Origin: Sclerotinia nivalis
Taxonomy: Eukaryota > Ascomycota > Leotiomycetes > Helotiales > Sclerotiniaceae
Direction: 5' to 3'
DNA: 64,000 nt
Assembly: GCA_029531795.1 (NCBI GenBank)
Contig: JAPEIS010000013.1
Span: forward strand, 62,001 to 126,000
Shown in pieces: positions 11,504 to 24,400 of this stretch; within the stretch, counting starts at the first letter, position 1; each line of letters begins with the position of its first letter. The notes beneath the pieces are model-generated. The model was not told the DNA's origin and ran no database searches. It saw nothing but the letters and a program-made list of their open reading frames with translations. Position numbers and translations under genes: made by a program.

Positions 11504-13683
11504 ATGCTCGGCCGAATTCTCTATCCCGCTCTTCTTGTTCGCCCTCCTCTTTCCTCTCCTCCATCTCCATCTCCTTTATCTTCCTCTTCCTCTCTTACTT
11601 CATCCCCAAAAACCCAAAAATTCACACCAAGTCAAATAGCAACAATCCTCTTAACTCTTTCCACAATCTCCTCTCTCCTGCTCAGTTCCACATATCTACC
11701 GCTTATCGAAAGATATATATGTAATACTTATACGCCTTCTTCCTCCTCTTCCCCTTCTTTGCCAACCGCCTCAACAAAACAGTTAGCAGGAGAGGAAAAA
11801 TATAAATCCTCACCCCTGCAATCCCGAATAGCGGAGGTCAATGGGCTTTTCCAGTTTCTATCTTATTTACCGGGGATTTTTTTGACAGGGTTTTGGGGGT
11901 GGATTGCTAGTAGATATTGCGGAAGTGGAAAAAAGTTGTCCTGGCAGGCCCCCTTGCATGGGAGGAAATTGGTGGTTATGATCGCGGCGGGCAGTAGTGT
12001 GGTTGCGGGGTGTTGGTGGGGGTTTGTTTGTGAGTTCTTTTATTTGGTTCTGTTTACATGCGACAGTGGGAAGGAACAGGGAAGAGAAGCTAACAAAAAT
12101 ATGATCTAAATAGGTTGGAACTCTGATACGTGGGACATTAGATGGATATATCTCATTCCGCTTTTTGATTTTTTGGGTGGGGGACAGGTGATTATGACGA
12201 GTTTGCTGTATACTTACGTCAGTGAGGGGGTAAGTAACGATGGGAATGGGGAGTTGTAAGTGTTTCCCGTGGCTTATCTCACGAAGTTTTTATACCAATA
12301 TCATTTTCTTTACAGTCTCATAGACGTCTGAGCTAGTCTTCTCTTTTACCGAATTGCTGACAATTAAATCCTAGGTCTTCAACACTCTATCGCCTGGTTT
12401 CTCTACAGCTCTTTAGCAGTTTCAACGCTCTTTCGCTAGCGGGCTTCTTGTTGAAGTATGAAGGAGGCATTTGGGTTATTTGTGCACTTGCGATTGGATG
12501 TAGGGTTATTGCTGTGGGAATGACGATGTTTTTACCTTCTGGAAAAGTTATCGACTCATTTACTGACATAGGACTTGAAGGAGGAAATGCAGGTGCGGAA
12601 AGGGAACGATATAGAGATTTCATGTTGGACTCAGAAGACAACGGCTCAGTCGCTTCAATAACATCAACACACCCCAACACCTCATCCTCATTATCTATCA
12701 ATACAAATCCCATGCCACCACCACAACCGAAACCACGCAATGAATTGCAAACTCTACTTCTTTTATCTCTCCTCTTCCTCGTCACTTTCTCACTCAGAAT
12801 TCATATTCTCTATCCACAATTCACAAATCTCTCGCAAAATCTTTCATACGATATTACTACCACTATTTATAGCTTTTTTCTGTTAGGCGCTAGTATCTTA
12901 CTCTACATCCTTCCCCGAATCCAAGGATACATGGAACGGAAAAGGAAATTGCGGATAATATTCATCGGCGGCGAAGAAAACGAGGATCCAAATCGCGGGA
13001 TCGAGAGCCAAGCCGAGGAGATGGAAGGTATAGAAAGAAAGGGGAAAAGTGATGTAAAAATTCTAAGATGGAGTTTAATAGCTAATATAACGAGTTTAAT
13101 ACTCTTAGCACTTCCTACGACGAAGGGAGTGGTGTTTTGGATGGCGATTGGAGCGAGTGTGGCTGGTAGTCCGGTACAAGTTGCTTTGATGGCTTGGGGG
13201 AGTGGGTTGGTTTCTGGTCTAGGGAGTTCCACGAGTTCAAATAGGTTTAGTGATGAGGATTGCGGGAGGGAGAGGGATTTTATATCTACTCGAAGTGTTT
13301 TGGGAGATGTGGATATGGCTGTAGATTCTGAAGTGGGTGGGATTAATGGGAAGGGAATAGGAAAAGGGGAAGGGGAAGGAAGATCGGAGATGGAAAAGCT
13401 GTATGTGAGGATGGGGATGATAGAACAGGTAGGAGCTTGTTTGGCGACGGGAGTATGGAGTTTAGGGTTTTCGATGGGGATTGGTGGAAATGGGAATGGG
13501 AAAGAGGGAGCAAAAGATGGACTTGTGGACTTTGGGAATTGGGATTTTTGGGGGTGGATGGGTGAGAGGGGTGGGTTTTTATTGGCGGCTGGGTTGATAG
13601 GATTGGGGTTTGTGGTTGTGCGGAGGTTGGAAGAGAAGAGGCATGCGGGTGGATATGAAGAGGGGAGGATTGTTCTTCTTTGA
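11504..13683 (+). CDS. Major-facilitator-superfamily-like membrane protein
   Basis: Predicted transporter of unknown substrate. Three exons: 11504-12029, 12114-12255 and 12375-13683; 658 residues. The second donor must be GTAAGT at 12256: the earlier GTAAGT at 12230 would put exon 3 out of frame. About twelve hydrophobic segments can be read, for example 'ATILLTLSTISSLLLSSTYL', 'FQFLSYLPGIFLTGFWGWI', 'IYLIPLFDFLGGGQVIMTSL', 'WVICALAIGCRVIAVGMTMF' and 'FLLAAGLIGLGFVVV'. A long hydrophilic loop sits between the two six-helix halves and another near the end, both Ser/Gly-rich. The layout resembles the fungal MFS group related to bacterial tetracycline-type transporters. The classic MFS loop motif is poorly preserved, so family placement is moderate. 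Confidence 0.7.
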
Positions 13684-14326
13684 AATTGGGGCAATGATTA
13701 ATGCATAATGAGGTTTTACAACGCTGGGTTGAGAATATTTTTGTTTTTTGGTAGGGGCGATTGAACTTGATGATCATGGCTAGATAGTTACAGAAAGAGG
13801 AATGTATAGGAATGAGGAAGGCAGGATCATACTTTGCCAAAATTTGGAGAGATTGAGGAGGGCTTAATGAATAATGAGTTTCACGAACTTGGTGGTTGTT
13901 GATTTTGTCTTTGGCAGGAAGGAGTCCAGCTTGATAATGGCGGCAAAACGAAATATTGATGAATATAAACGGTTCTTGTATCATAACCGCAGAGAGTCTT
14001 ATGGATTAGATTGAATTCCCTGATACCATTGTAAGTTGTTCGAACCCTCCTTCCTCGGATCTATGACTTATTGATTTAATAGTGATGTTTATACAGGTCC
14101 AAAAGGAAGGAAGTGTCGTGACTTGTGGGTGTGGCCACCTACCTTTATTTATTTATATTTGTAACTTCGGTTTTTAAAGAATTTATTCATCAATGAACAT
14201 ACAACCAACATTCTGAATCCATCATTTTGGAGATCGCGATATCATTAAACTATTTTACTTCGGCTCACAATTAGGTCGCGTAGCAACACTTTATCATACA
14301 ATTACTTCACATACAACTACTCCGCC
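13684..14326. other. Intergenic region
   Basis: About 640 bases between the MFS-like gene and the UCH gene. AT-rich, no supported ORF. Confidence 0.4.
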
Positions 14327-15356
14327 ATGCATCTACCTTACAGTCAAAATATGGATGCCGATATGGATATTGATAATGAGTCATTCGTGACCGCGGAAAC
14401 ATCGTTACCATTAGGCGCAAGTATTATCGAGGGTAGAAAAATCTTCACGAAACTTGGTACAAGCGAGCTGAGATTATCATTTATGATAGATAGAATATAC
14501 TAACAATCCATTAGAGAACAGCCCGGAAGTCATGAATACACTCGCAGCGAAGCTTGGTCTTTCTCCCGCTCTTAAATTTTACGATGTTTATTCACTTACC
14601 GAATTGGGATTATTCGAACATATCCCTCGTCCCATCTACGCTCTTCTTTTCATCATTCCATTAACTTCTGCCTGGGAAAGAATTCGACTTGCAAAAGACA
14701 TGGCAAGAGAACCTTATGAGCAATGTGGCGCTGATGAGCCTATCATTTGGTTTAAACAAATAATTGGTGGTGCTTGTGGTACCATTGGTCTCTTACATTG
14801 CCTTCTGAATGGTCCGGCTCAAGAATACATTCTCCCTGGCACCACATTATCTCAACTTTACGAAAAATGTATTCCTTTAAAGCCGGAAGCGCGAGCACAG
14901 CTATTATATGACAATGAAGCATTCGAGGAGGCTCACCAGTCTTGTGCAGAATTGGGCGATACAAAACCACCAATTGGAAAAGAGAATTTAGGACAGCATT
15001 TTGTGGCTTTTGTAAGGGGAGATGATGGATGGCTGTGGGAATTGGAGGGGAGTAGAGTGGGTCCAGTTCGAAGGGGACAATTGGAAGAGGGTGAAGACCT
15101 TTTGAGTGAGCATGTATTGAAGCGGTGTATTGGAGGACTTGTTGAGATGGATGGAGGTAATGATTATAGGTATAGTTGTATTGCGCTAGCTAAGGATCTA
15201 GCCCAGTCTGTAAGTTTGCCTCTTAACTCTCTCAATCGCGGTCGTTCAGTTAGAGATGAAGGGGTACCACGGCGTGGAATCTGGGATCCATCTTACCGCC
15301 ATCCAAGCTGGTCCCCGCCACCGCCGGGACATGGGGGAAAACGTCCAGTAGAGTAG
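14327..15356 (+). CDS. Ubiquitin carboxyl-terminal hydrolase, UCH family (peptidase C12)
   Basis: Cysteine protease that releases small adducts from ubiquitin's C-terminus (Yuh1/UCH-L3 type). Exons 14327-14456 and 14515-15356; 323 residues. The intron is supported by 'TKL|ENSPEVMNTLAAKLG', the canonical UCH N-terminal region. Catalytic Cys131 is in 'IIGGACGTIGLLH' and His205 in 'GQHFVAFV'. The position normally held by the third catalytic residue, Asp in 'ELDG', is Glu221 here ('WELEGSRVGP'). The oxyanion Gln is in 'WFKQIIGG'. The last ~48 residues (basic, Pro-rich) are not typical of the family: they follow a GTAAGT at 15210 and might be intron read-through or an alternative end. An intron of only 40 nt would be needed, so the simple ORF end is kept. 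Confidence 0.85.
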
Positions 15357-16888
15357 CAAGATCAGTGATTTCATTCTGTATGGTACTTCAAAAGGTGGAG
15401 GTATTATTGCGGCTAACAGCGTCAAAGAGTAGTTTAAATACAGCGTCTATAATTAGTTCAATCGAAGAATTTCCACAGCAAGGTCAGAGATCTTTTCATT
15501 ATTCTCATATTATTCTTTGATTTTTAGCCATATTTCTTTAAAATCACGATTTATTGAAACTAATGTGTTCACTTTAGCCAATACCAATGCACTCATTGGG
15601 AGCTTATGGGTAAACATTCCGTTCCGCATGAACCAACACAAGCCAGACCGGTATTACTAGGAACGTTAAAGCAAATTAGGCCGAATCTCATTTATCGGAA
15701 GGATCAATACACTTCTGAAATTACTTTTTACGGTTAAAAATATGGTTAAATCCACAACTAGTCATGAATCGTTCATGCCGTGAACGCCACAATGCCACGA
15801 CCTATCACCACCGAGGTCTTACATCCCCACGTTTCCTAGGATATTTCCCCAGAAAATATAAAAAAGGAACCAGACAAGTGTTAAAGAATTCAATCGGACA
15901 TATACTCGGTGGTAATACACGATCAAATGATTGAAAATTTCTAGAGAAATATATCAGCCGGTATTGAAAAGGGTCCGGTAATTTGGTTCACGAGGGTAAA
16001 CAACGCATACCCCAGATTTCAGTATTACGCTGCTGACACTATTTGAAACGGACCTTTCAAAACTTATCTAGTAATTGATAGGTTATCTGTAATTTCTGCA
16101 GGGCTTGCTTAGTATTAAGGTTACTTCTGTCAGATTGTCGAGTGGCTCAGATCTTTGTGTTCCAAGTGGTCATAAAAGCTCCGTAACCCCTTAATTTAAA
16201 AGAATACACATGGGAAACGATCAACATTGGACTACAAACTTCTGTGGCTTCTCTAGTTGGCGTAAATGATAATATATAATAACCATTCTTAGAACTTTCA
16301 TTCGTGGGGGACGATGCTCGCATGTTCTGGTCACTTTTATCCCTTGTTGTCTCTTCCTTCCGTCTTCTTCAGCAGAAATTCCATGGACTTGGATATTATA
16401 TACCAAAATGGCAAGTGCTCTTGGACGGATGATATATGACTTGCTGGAAGAAACTCTTGTCAGGCCCTGAAGTGCCAAGAACGAAGATGGAGAATGACCC
16501 CGGATTTTCTCACATGGTTTTTGTATCAGAAGATACCTCGATTACGTTGCAATATGTCGATGTGCTACTCTTGTAACTCTTCTAAGCAAGGAAAGATTGT
16601 AACACTCACAAGACGGATTAATTTCTAGATTCGGTGATGCGGTCTATGGCAAGTGATCTTACTAACCACCTCCGCGTTTTGGAAAAGTGATAGCTTTTCC
16701 CAGAATGAGCATATAAATGTTCATCATTTTCCACTTGGGATCTTCGAACGGTAGATCTTACACTCCTTCTGATTGACTTCTTGCATTTACCTTCCTTAAA
16801 GCGTAACATTGACTGGCTTTCATAGCCTTCGCAAGAGCTTGTGTAATATTCTTCATTTTATACATACCTATCCTTGAAACAAAGCAAG
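15357..16888. other. Intergenic region
   Basis: About 1.5 kb with no supported ORF. It contains the promoter of the secreted GH16 gene. AT-rich, without obvious repeats. Confidence 0.45.
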
Positions 16889-17969
16889 ATGTCTCCCAAA
16901 TCTACCCTCTTTTATAAAACCATCTTACTATCCCTTCCTCTCACAATCACTGCTCTTGCCACAAATCTCCAAGGAACATATCAACAATATGCAACTGCTA
17001 CCTACCACCTAAAGGATACTTACAATTCTAAAAACTTCTTTTCGGCATTTAGCTTCTTTACGGGTGAAGATCCTACTCATGGATATGTATCATATCAATC
17101 CCAATCAGCGGCATCAGCACAAGGTCTTATCAATACCAATAATGAACAAATTTATCTTGGTGTTGACTCCAAGACTGTTAATCCTGCAGCCGGTCGTGCA
17201 TCCGTTAGACTTTCGAGTAATAAGTCGTATAACCATGGTCTTTTCATTGCGGATATTGCCCATATGCCTGGATCTATATGTGGTGTTTGGCCTGCTTTTT
17301 GGCTCGTCGGACCTAATTGGCCTTATAGTGGGTAGGTCCCAAGTCTTTTTCCTTTCTTCATCATTATCGTCTTTTCACACCACAATCCTATATTCCCAAT
17401 TCTGATTGTATCTCAGAGAAATAGATGTCATCGAAGGTGTCAGTCTCGCCGGTACAAACAGCATAACCCTTCACACAGCACCCGGCTGCGTAATCAACAC
17501 AGCCGGTTCCCAACCCGGCATCACCCCAAGCGATTCAAACTGCAATTCCAACAACGGCTACAACGGCTGCGGCGTCGCAACCAACAAACCCAATTCCTAC
17601 GGAACCGGTTTCAACAATGTCGGAGGCGGCGTTTACGCCATTCAATGGGAATCCTCCGCAATCTACGTCTGGTTCTGGCCTCGCGGTAGCGTACCAGCAG
17701 ACATCACTGCCGGCAATCCAGTAACGGGGAATTGGGGACTACCAGTCGTGGCATTTAATGGGGGAAGTGGATGTAATATGGATAGTTTCTTCAAGGATCA
17801 GAGTATTGTTTTTGATACCACTTTTTGTGGGGACTGGGCAGGTGCAGTTTGGACCAGTGGAAATTGCGAAGGGCTTGCAGATACCTGTAATGCGTTTGTG
17901 GGGCAGAATCCGGGCGCGTTCCAGCAGGCTTATTGGGTTATTAATTCGATTAAGGTTTATCAGCTATAG
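16889..17969 (+). CDS. Secreted glycoside hydrolase family 16 endo-beta-glucanase
   Basis: Cleaves beta-1,3 or mixed beta-1,3/1,4 glucans in cell walls, outside the cell. Exons 16889-17331 and 17417-17969; 331 residues. A signal peptide is evident at residues 1-24 (hydrophobic 'TILLSLPLTITALA'). The GH16 active-site motif E-I-D-V-I-E occupies residues 149-154, with Glu149 as nucleophile and Glu154 as acid/base. It is reconstituted exactly across the intron (YSG|EIDVIE). Other family blocks: 'SICGVWPAFWLVG', 'LHTAPGC' and 'YVWFWPRGSVP'. The protein ends right after the catalytic domain, with no GPI signal and no carbohydrate-binding module. The resemblance is to the fungal mixed-linked glucanase group with a Cys-rich insert. 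Whether it targets host or own wall is not decidable here. Confidence 0.9.
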
Positions 17970-18950
17970 GGGGGTGGTTTGGGTTTGGGTGGTGATTAGA
18001 GTCGCTACCATTCATTTTGGTGCATTGGATTCTCTAAATTTATCTTATGTTGACTTCTATATATATACTAGTGTATTGGATCTATCCTTGACTTATATTT
18101 AGCTGCAAATTATTGATGTTTACCTCTAGCTTGAAGGGTTTCCATCAAAAGTTTACATTTATTTAGCTATAAGTATAAACAAAGGAATCTGTCTGGATTG
18201 CTTCGTATTAACCCCCAACAGCCATTTACTAGTAATTCGTCTTGGTCAATAGTTTTCCGTGCCGGAACTATCGCTCTTGCTTTTTAAAAGAAGTCTCAGA
18301 CTGGTCCTTGGGAATGACTGCATACCCTGTCTCCCCCAAACCTTTTCAGTAGTCATCGGAAAGTATTTAAAAATGTAAGGGCTGAGTTGAGAAACATCTT
18401 CCTCTGGAAAGTATTGGAAACGCTCAGCCTGCCTGCAAAAATATCCAACGAATGTTGCACAAAATTCCTCGAGTTCAGTTTGTCTCAATAGATAGCATGA
18501 AAAAGCTCCAAATCACCACACAAACACATCATGCCCCTAGTACCCGCAAACTTTGTCTTCTAGAATCCGGGGAAGAACTATCTCCTCTATAGGGTATCAT
18601 TACCTATTCAATCTTTGGAATAGCTTTTGAAAATCTGCACTTGTGATCTTAAAGTAAAAGCATGATAACTTTGGGACTTTCGTAAAGCGAGATTCGTGCC
18701 GTGATATACAAGTCTGCTTTGAGGATTCCCATGTCATTGCTCTGTTTTGTGAAATCAATGTTCATTGTGCCGTATGCTAGGGTACTCTGGAAATTGTTTC
18801 CTAGCCAGATTTGCTTTGGGAATATCGAGTATCCCAAGGATATCGAAGTGCGGGCAATGGTGGTCCGATTGCTCGCCTATTACCAGTCTTCCGAGCTTTC
18901 TTAGAAATCAGATACTATCCAAAACCGTTTTCATTTGAGCTTTCGCACAT
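17970..18950. other. Convergent intergenic region
   Basis: About 980 bases between the 3' ends of the GH16 gene and the aminotransferase. No supported ORF; AT-rich. Confidence 0.4.
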
Positions 18951-20518
18951 CTACTTAAACTCCGCAAGCGACTGTGTATTTCCCTGCCTATCCCTACCAG
19001 CCCTCGCACCTCCATCCAAAACTTTCTTGACAACCCTTCCCAACCTCACAACTCCTTCCTCCAAATCATCCGGTTCCTCCCACGCGAAACAAAGTCTCAA
19101 TCCCCTGGGCAATTTCACACTCTCATCACCTTGAACCTCAAAAATACTACCTTTAGCCACGACGAGATTTTCCTCTTCCAATGCCATCTGTGCTATTAAT
19201 TCTCCATCAATGCCGTTTGGAAGATTCAACCACATGAAATATCCTCCAAAGACTTTGATTTCCTTTAATTCTGTGCTGGTATTTTCAACTGTAACACCCA
19301 GCGGTCCGAACTCCCTCTTGATTGCTTCCATCACCCTTTCATATCTATTCCTATAAGCAGGTTGAAGCACATCCTCAATGTGTCTCGTAAGATCTCCAGA
19401 TCTCAAAACCTGATCAATAATAGTAGCAGTCAATTGACTCGCACATCCACCACTCCTCGAACTACCCACCAAACTTAGTCCCAACGCGAATTGAGGAGTC
19501 GCTTCAGTCCATCCTGTTCGCACGCCTGGACCGGCTATTTTACTAAATGATCCATTACTAACTGCATTTCCGAAACCTTCTGAATCTGGGATTGGCTCGA
19601 GTGTGCGGTCAATATCTACGAGTCGTGGTAAGAAAGCTTTTTTGAGAGAACCATTCAAGGAAGATGAAGCGGTGGACCATTGGAGAAAATCATAGACATC
19701 ATCTGTAATGATTAAAGCATCGTATTTGCGAGCTAATTTGACGAGGGAGATGCGACATGATAGAGACATGGTTTTTCCTGATGGATTCGAGAAGGTAGGG
19801 ACGCAGTAGATGATATTTTTATAGATCTTTCCCCAAGGTCTGGATTTCGCATCTTTAATAGGCTATTCGGAATCATTAGCCTCATATCTCTCATCGCGTC
19901 GTAACTTTCACGTTGAATATCACGTGCAAAACCACAAATTAAACACACCTTCAAACCCATATCCTCCTTCCCAGCCTCTTCCATCATTCTCTCCAATTCC
20001 TCCAAATCCACACCCTCATCCCCCTCCCCAACAGCCTTAACCTTCAACCCGCTATCATCAAAAATCCTCCCCGCCAAAAAATACCCAGGCGTAACCATCC
20101 ACACCCTCGTAATAATTGCATCAGTATACGTCTGCAATATACACGCTAAATTCTGTGATGCTCCTCCTGTAATACATATCCTATCTGCTTCTGGCGAAAT
20201 GTCTTTGCCTTGATTATCTTGATTCAATGGGACGTTTTCTTTCTCAACACTAGTGCTAGAGCTGGAGGAAGGATAATATTCCGAGTAAAATTCTCGAAGC
20301 CATGTAGCGATGCTCTCTCTCAAACTCGCTGGTCCTGGATCCGGTCCGTATAATAATCCTGGATTAGCAAGATCTGCATTTGTAAGGACTTTGTTTGCTG
20401 CATTTTGCATGGCCTTTTTTTGCAAAAGTAATGCGGTGTTGGGCCACCCACGAAGGAGGTTGATCTGTTTCTTTGGTGGGGTGATTCCAGATGAAGAAGA
20501 GGGGTCAATTTTGGTCAT
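18951..20518 (-). CDS. PLP-dependent aminotransferase, class I/II
   Basis: Fold-type I aminotransferase resembling the 2-aminoadipate/aromatic transaminase group (yeast YER152C-like); the substrate is inferred only. Exons 20518-19947 and 19839-18951; 486 residues starting MTKIDPSSSSG. Upstream in-frame ATGs exist, so a longer N-terminus is possible. Blocks: 'INLLRGWPN' near the start, 'LLYGPDPGPASLRESIA', 'CITGGASQNLACIL', 'VPTFSNPSGKTMSL' (rebuilt across the intron), 'YDALIITDDVYDFLQW' with the Asp that pairs with the PLP pyridine nitrogen, and 'GSFSKIAGPGVRTGW' with the Schiff-base Lys. The donor lies in a GTGTGT run; only cutting at 19946 keeps frame (K-V-P-W-G-K). No mitochondrial presequence in the chosen start. 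Confidence 0.83.
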
Positions 20519-21484
20519 GGTCGTCGTTGTGAAATATGGATGATGATGTTTGATTGGTGACTGTATACATGCGATTGAAGGAGATATATTAATATTTATT
20601 CGAAGTTTTGTAAGATTTCCAATCATTTTAGTTGGGAATTTCAAACGCCCTTTATTCATTTGATAGGAGTGGGGTTGATGATAGTTGAGAAGGAAGGGCG
20701 CGGAGGGGCGTTTGTAGTGGTGATCGGCATCGGATGCATCTTGCAATGACCGACAATAGAAAACGATCAACCATAACCATACTCCGTGCTTCTGTGTCTA
20801 TTTTGTGTTTAATTCTCTGCATTCTATCCTTTAATGATCAGGATTGTATGTTTAAGAGGTAGAAGAGTGGTGGATTAGTATTGGTAGTACGTATTGTGGT
20901 ACGTATACACTACATACATGGCTATAATGTCATATTTCAATCATCACAAAAGTTAAATCACATTCATAATCATCCATCAAATTATTTCATGATATTTAAA
21001 ATGTTTTATTCATCTGAAAATTGTGTTAGGAGCCATTTCCATTTGGCATTGCTGTCATTCCAAATGTTCAGCCATAGAGCAAAACATATTGCGATAAAGT
21101 ACTTGTGATTGAGAGTCACTTAGGAATCCTCATGAATATTGCAATGTCCAGGTGATCCCTTTTTAATTCCCTCATATCGTCGTAAATAATGCCCTGTATG
21201 TCATCCTAATCTATGACTATGCCTCTTGAAAAACAGTAAGAAGCAAGTCATGAATGCGTGCAAATGTACATTGCGATCCATAATGCAAACCAAATTGCAT
21301 AATGATCACTGACGAGACAAACACCCGCTCATAAGGGTTTGAAGTTACAAGTGTAGATATTTCGAAAAAGTGGTGTTGCATAGAAGAAGAAAAAAGTGGT
21401 TCCTGTAAAATTCACATTGGAGGGTCAATATCCATAAAGAATATCATGACCAAGCGATTGTGTCTTCTTGAACTACTCTGACAA
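20519..21484. other. Intergenic region
   Basis: About 970 bases upstream of the aminotransferase and downstream of the RGG protein gene, both on the minus strand. No supported ORF. In-frame ATGs of the aminotransferase up to about 20660 could extend it. Confidence 0.4.
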
Positions 21485-24400
21485 TTAAGTGTGAACTGGC
21501 GTCGCGGCATGGCGATTCCAGCTAGTACCACCCCCAAATCCTCTTCCACCACGACCACGGCCGGAAGTATTACTTGGATTCGGGGATTGGGTTTCACGAG
21601 GAGTAGATGCAGGGCCATTATTGGCATCTCTCGCACCACGGCCGCCTCTTGGATGAGTTGATGAGGGTTGTCGTGATCCACCGCGTCCACGTCTAGGATT
21701 GCTTCTGTTTCGAGATGCGGGAAGAGGAACAGACCTAGATGTTTCCTGGCCGGGTAGCATAATGACAAGAAAACTGGAATTATTGCTGGTCTCTAATGGA
21801 AATTGAAGTGGCTCAATGGATGTGGTATCAGAAATGAGGAATCTTCGAGGCAGGTTTTTAGGGGCTGCAACAGGTTGAAAGGCGTTTGGTGGTATCGTTT
21901 GTGGAAATTTCATAACAGGTACTGAACCCATCTCTTGTTCCTCAAAACATTCTTCTGCCGCTGGTTTTGTGTCAAATGATTCTTCATCATTCCAGTTCTC
22001 GTTGATGGACCCTGGGAGAGAAACTGTAGCAGAAGCTTGCGACTCTGATGAATGATCAAATGCACGCCTGCTAGAAGAGTCGACAGCAAGGGCATGAGTT
22101 CTTGGTGGGGATTTCTTGCCGAACAACTGATCAATCTTTTCCTTCCATTCCCCTGTTTGAGTTGATGGAGCCGGACCTCTGCGAATATCATAAGTAGTTG
22201 ACCCAGTTCGCGCAAGTCCTTGACGAGCTGCTAACCCAGGAATTTGACTGATGGCAGGAACAGCTGGAGCTGCAGCTGCGGCTGCAAAAGACGTTGGCCG
22301 AGGAGGAGCAATTGGTTGAACGATAGTCGGAGGTGGCAATCTAACCACAGGCAATGGTGGTGGTAAAGCAACATGTGGACGTGCGAACTCGCTATCATAA
22401 GCCGGATGACCAGCCATGGTAGGTGGAGGTGGTGATGGTGATGATGATCGTTCAAAACCATGACCATTCATCTCCTCAAGGCGATCACGATTATGATTTG
22501 GGAAAAATTTCGATTCTCGGTGTGATGCGTTTCCTTCTACACCTAATGGCCATGCATTGCCGTCGTTGTATTGTGGTCGAGATAATTCCGGTCGAGTATT
22601 GCCACGAGAAGTATTTTCCGTCAAAACTGAAGAAGTTGATGGTCTTCCATCAACTAATGCAGTTGAAACCTTCTTCGTCTTGCTTCTTGTTCCGTCCTCG
22701 TTCAATGTAACTTGCTTCCAGGTATCTTCGTAGACAGGCTGAGGAAGTTCCTCCACAATACCAGCTGCCTCCATTTCACGCTTGCGCTCCATTTCCTCTT
22801 GATGTTGTTGGTGAAGAATTACATCCTCTTGGGAAATTCTGTCTGGTACACCACCCCAAACTGATCTAGCCAGAGCTTTTCGTTGCTCCTCTTCATATGA
22901 TCTCGGTGGTTGCGGTGCTCTATTCGCCGATGGAGGTCCAATCGGAGGTGGTCGGGAATTATATTGGTCACGGCCACGATTTGCCTGATAAGTACCATTA
23001 CCACGGTTTGCACCAGGTGGTCCAATTGGTCCTGGATGAGCAGATGGATGAGACATATCTGAGAGTGATTGACGAGACATCTCCGGAAGTCTGTTCAATT
23101 CTGGATTAAAGGTGCCATTTCCAATTGTTTTCTCATTTGTGGGAGGTCCCCAAATTCTTGAAGATGAATTTTGTGGTGGTGGGGGCGCAGCCGACCAAGA
23201 AGTGAATCTGTCGGTAGGATAATTTGAAGATGAATTTCTCTGCCATGATTGCGAATTTCGATTATCAGGCATAACTTGCTGTGAAGGTGCGGGAGCATTG
23301 GGTTGGTAGACACCAGACCGTAACTCCGAGCCAGTAGCATTTCCTTCAATGTGCCTTGCATTGACATTTTCATTTGCGACTTCAGGTTTTGGCGCGTGCG
23401 CATCATTGGATGTTTCCGCCGATTTGGTAGGAGGAATAGGATTGACTTCGCGAGCTTGAATTGATGTAGGGACATTGTCTTCTTTGGCCACCTCGTCCTT
23501 AACCTTCTTCTTTTCTGGAGGTGGGCCCATAGCTTCAAGCTTAATACGAATACGCTCCTTTCTCTCGGCCTCTTCTTTTGCTTCTGCCTCTTGTCTTCTC
23601 TTGATAGCGAGTTCACGTGTTCGTCTCATGATATTCTTTTGTTCTTCAAGAACATCTTCTTTTGGCGCCGAACCCATTGGTGGACCTTGTGGTGGACCCT
23701 GACCATGCATGTGCATATCCCCCGGTCCTGGAGCAAGTTGTCCATGAGCAGAATGAGGAGATGGATGACTGACAACTGGCGACGCCCTGGATTGCCATGG
23801 CTGGTTTTGATTTTGATAACCTCGTTGCTGATGTTGCTGGTTTGAGAAGCTTTGACCAGATGGAGAGAAATTTCGAGGTGAAGAAGGTGCATCACTTACA
23901 GCTGCCAAAGAGCCTCTGCGTGCATTCAACATATCGTTCGGTGGTGGCATATCATGACCACGACTCATGCGTCTAGCAAAATTTCCGCTTCCCCCACTAA
24001 CATTAGATGAAGTGCGGCGGCGTCCATAATTGCCTTGTTGCGCGCTCGTGTGATGAGTTTGGAAAGCAGCAGATGGTTCTGCAGGTATGTCTTGATGCGG
24101 TGGTCGTTGAAGAACTGCAGGGCCACGAGATTGTCCATCTGATCTAGAAACCCCACGTCGAGCCTCATTAACGGGTTCATATCTGCCAGATTGAGAATTA
24201 TAGAGCTCCCTGCTAGCATTTGCATTGCTATCTCTCCAAGTTCGACTGAAGTCATCGGCAGCAATTTCTTTCGCAGCTGGTGGTGGCATGCCAGAAAATC
24301 CATGAGGGTCTCGTTGATTAAATCGACTTTGCTGAGGTTGTTGCGGAGGATGTTGTGGAACATCAATTGCGACAGGAGCCACTTTTTCAACTGGCGGAAG

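Noticed and set aside
12903..13694. 263-residue antisense ORF opposite the MFS-like gene
   Set aside because: Pro/Ser/Leu-rich shadow of Gly/Trp/Arg codons on the true strand; no family motif; the sense strand has spliced, phase-consistent membrane helices.
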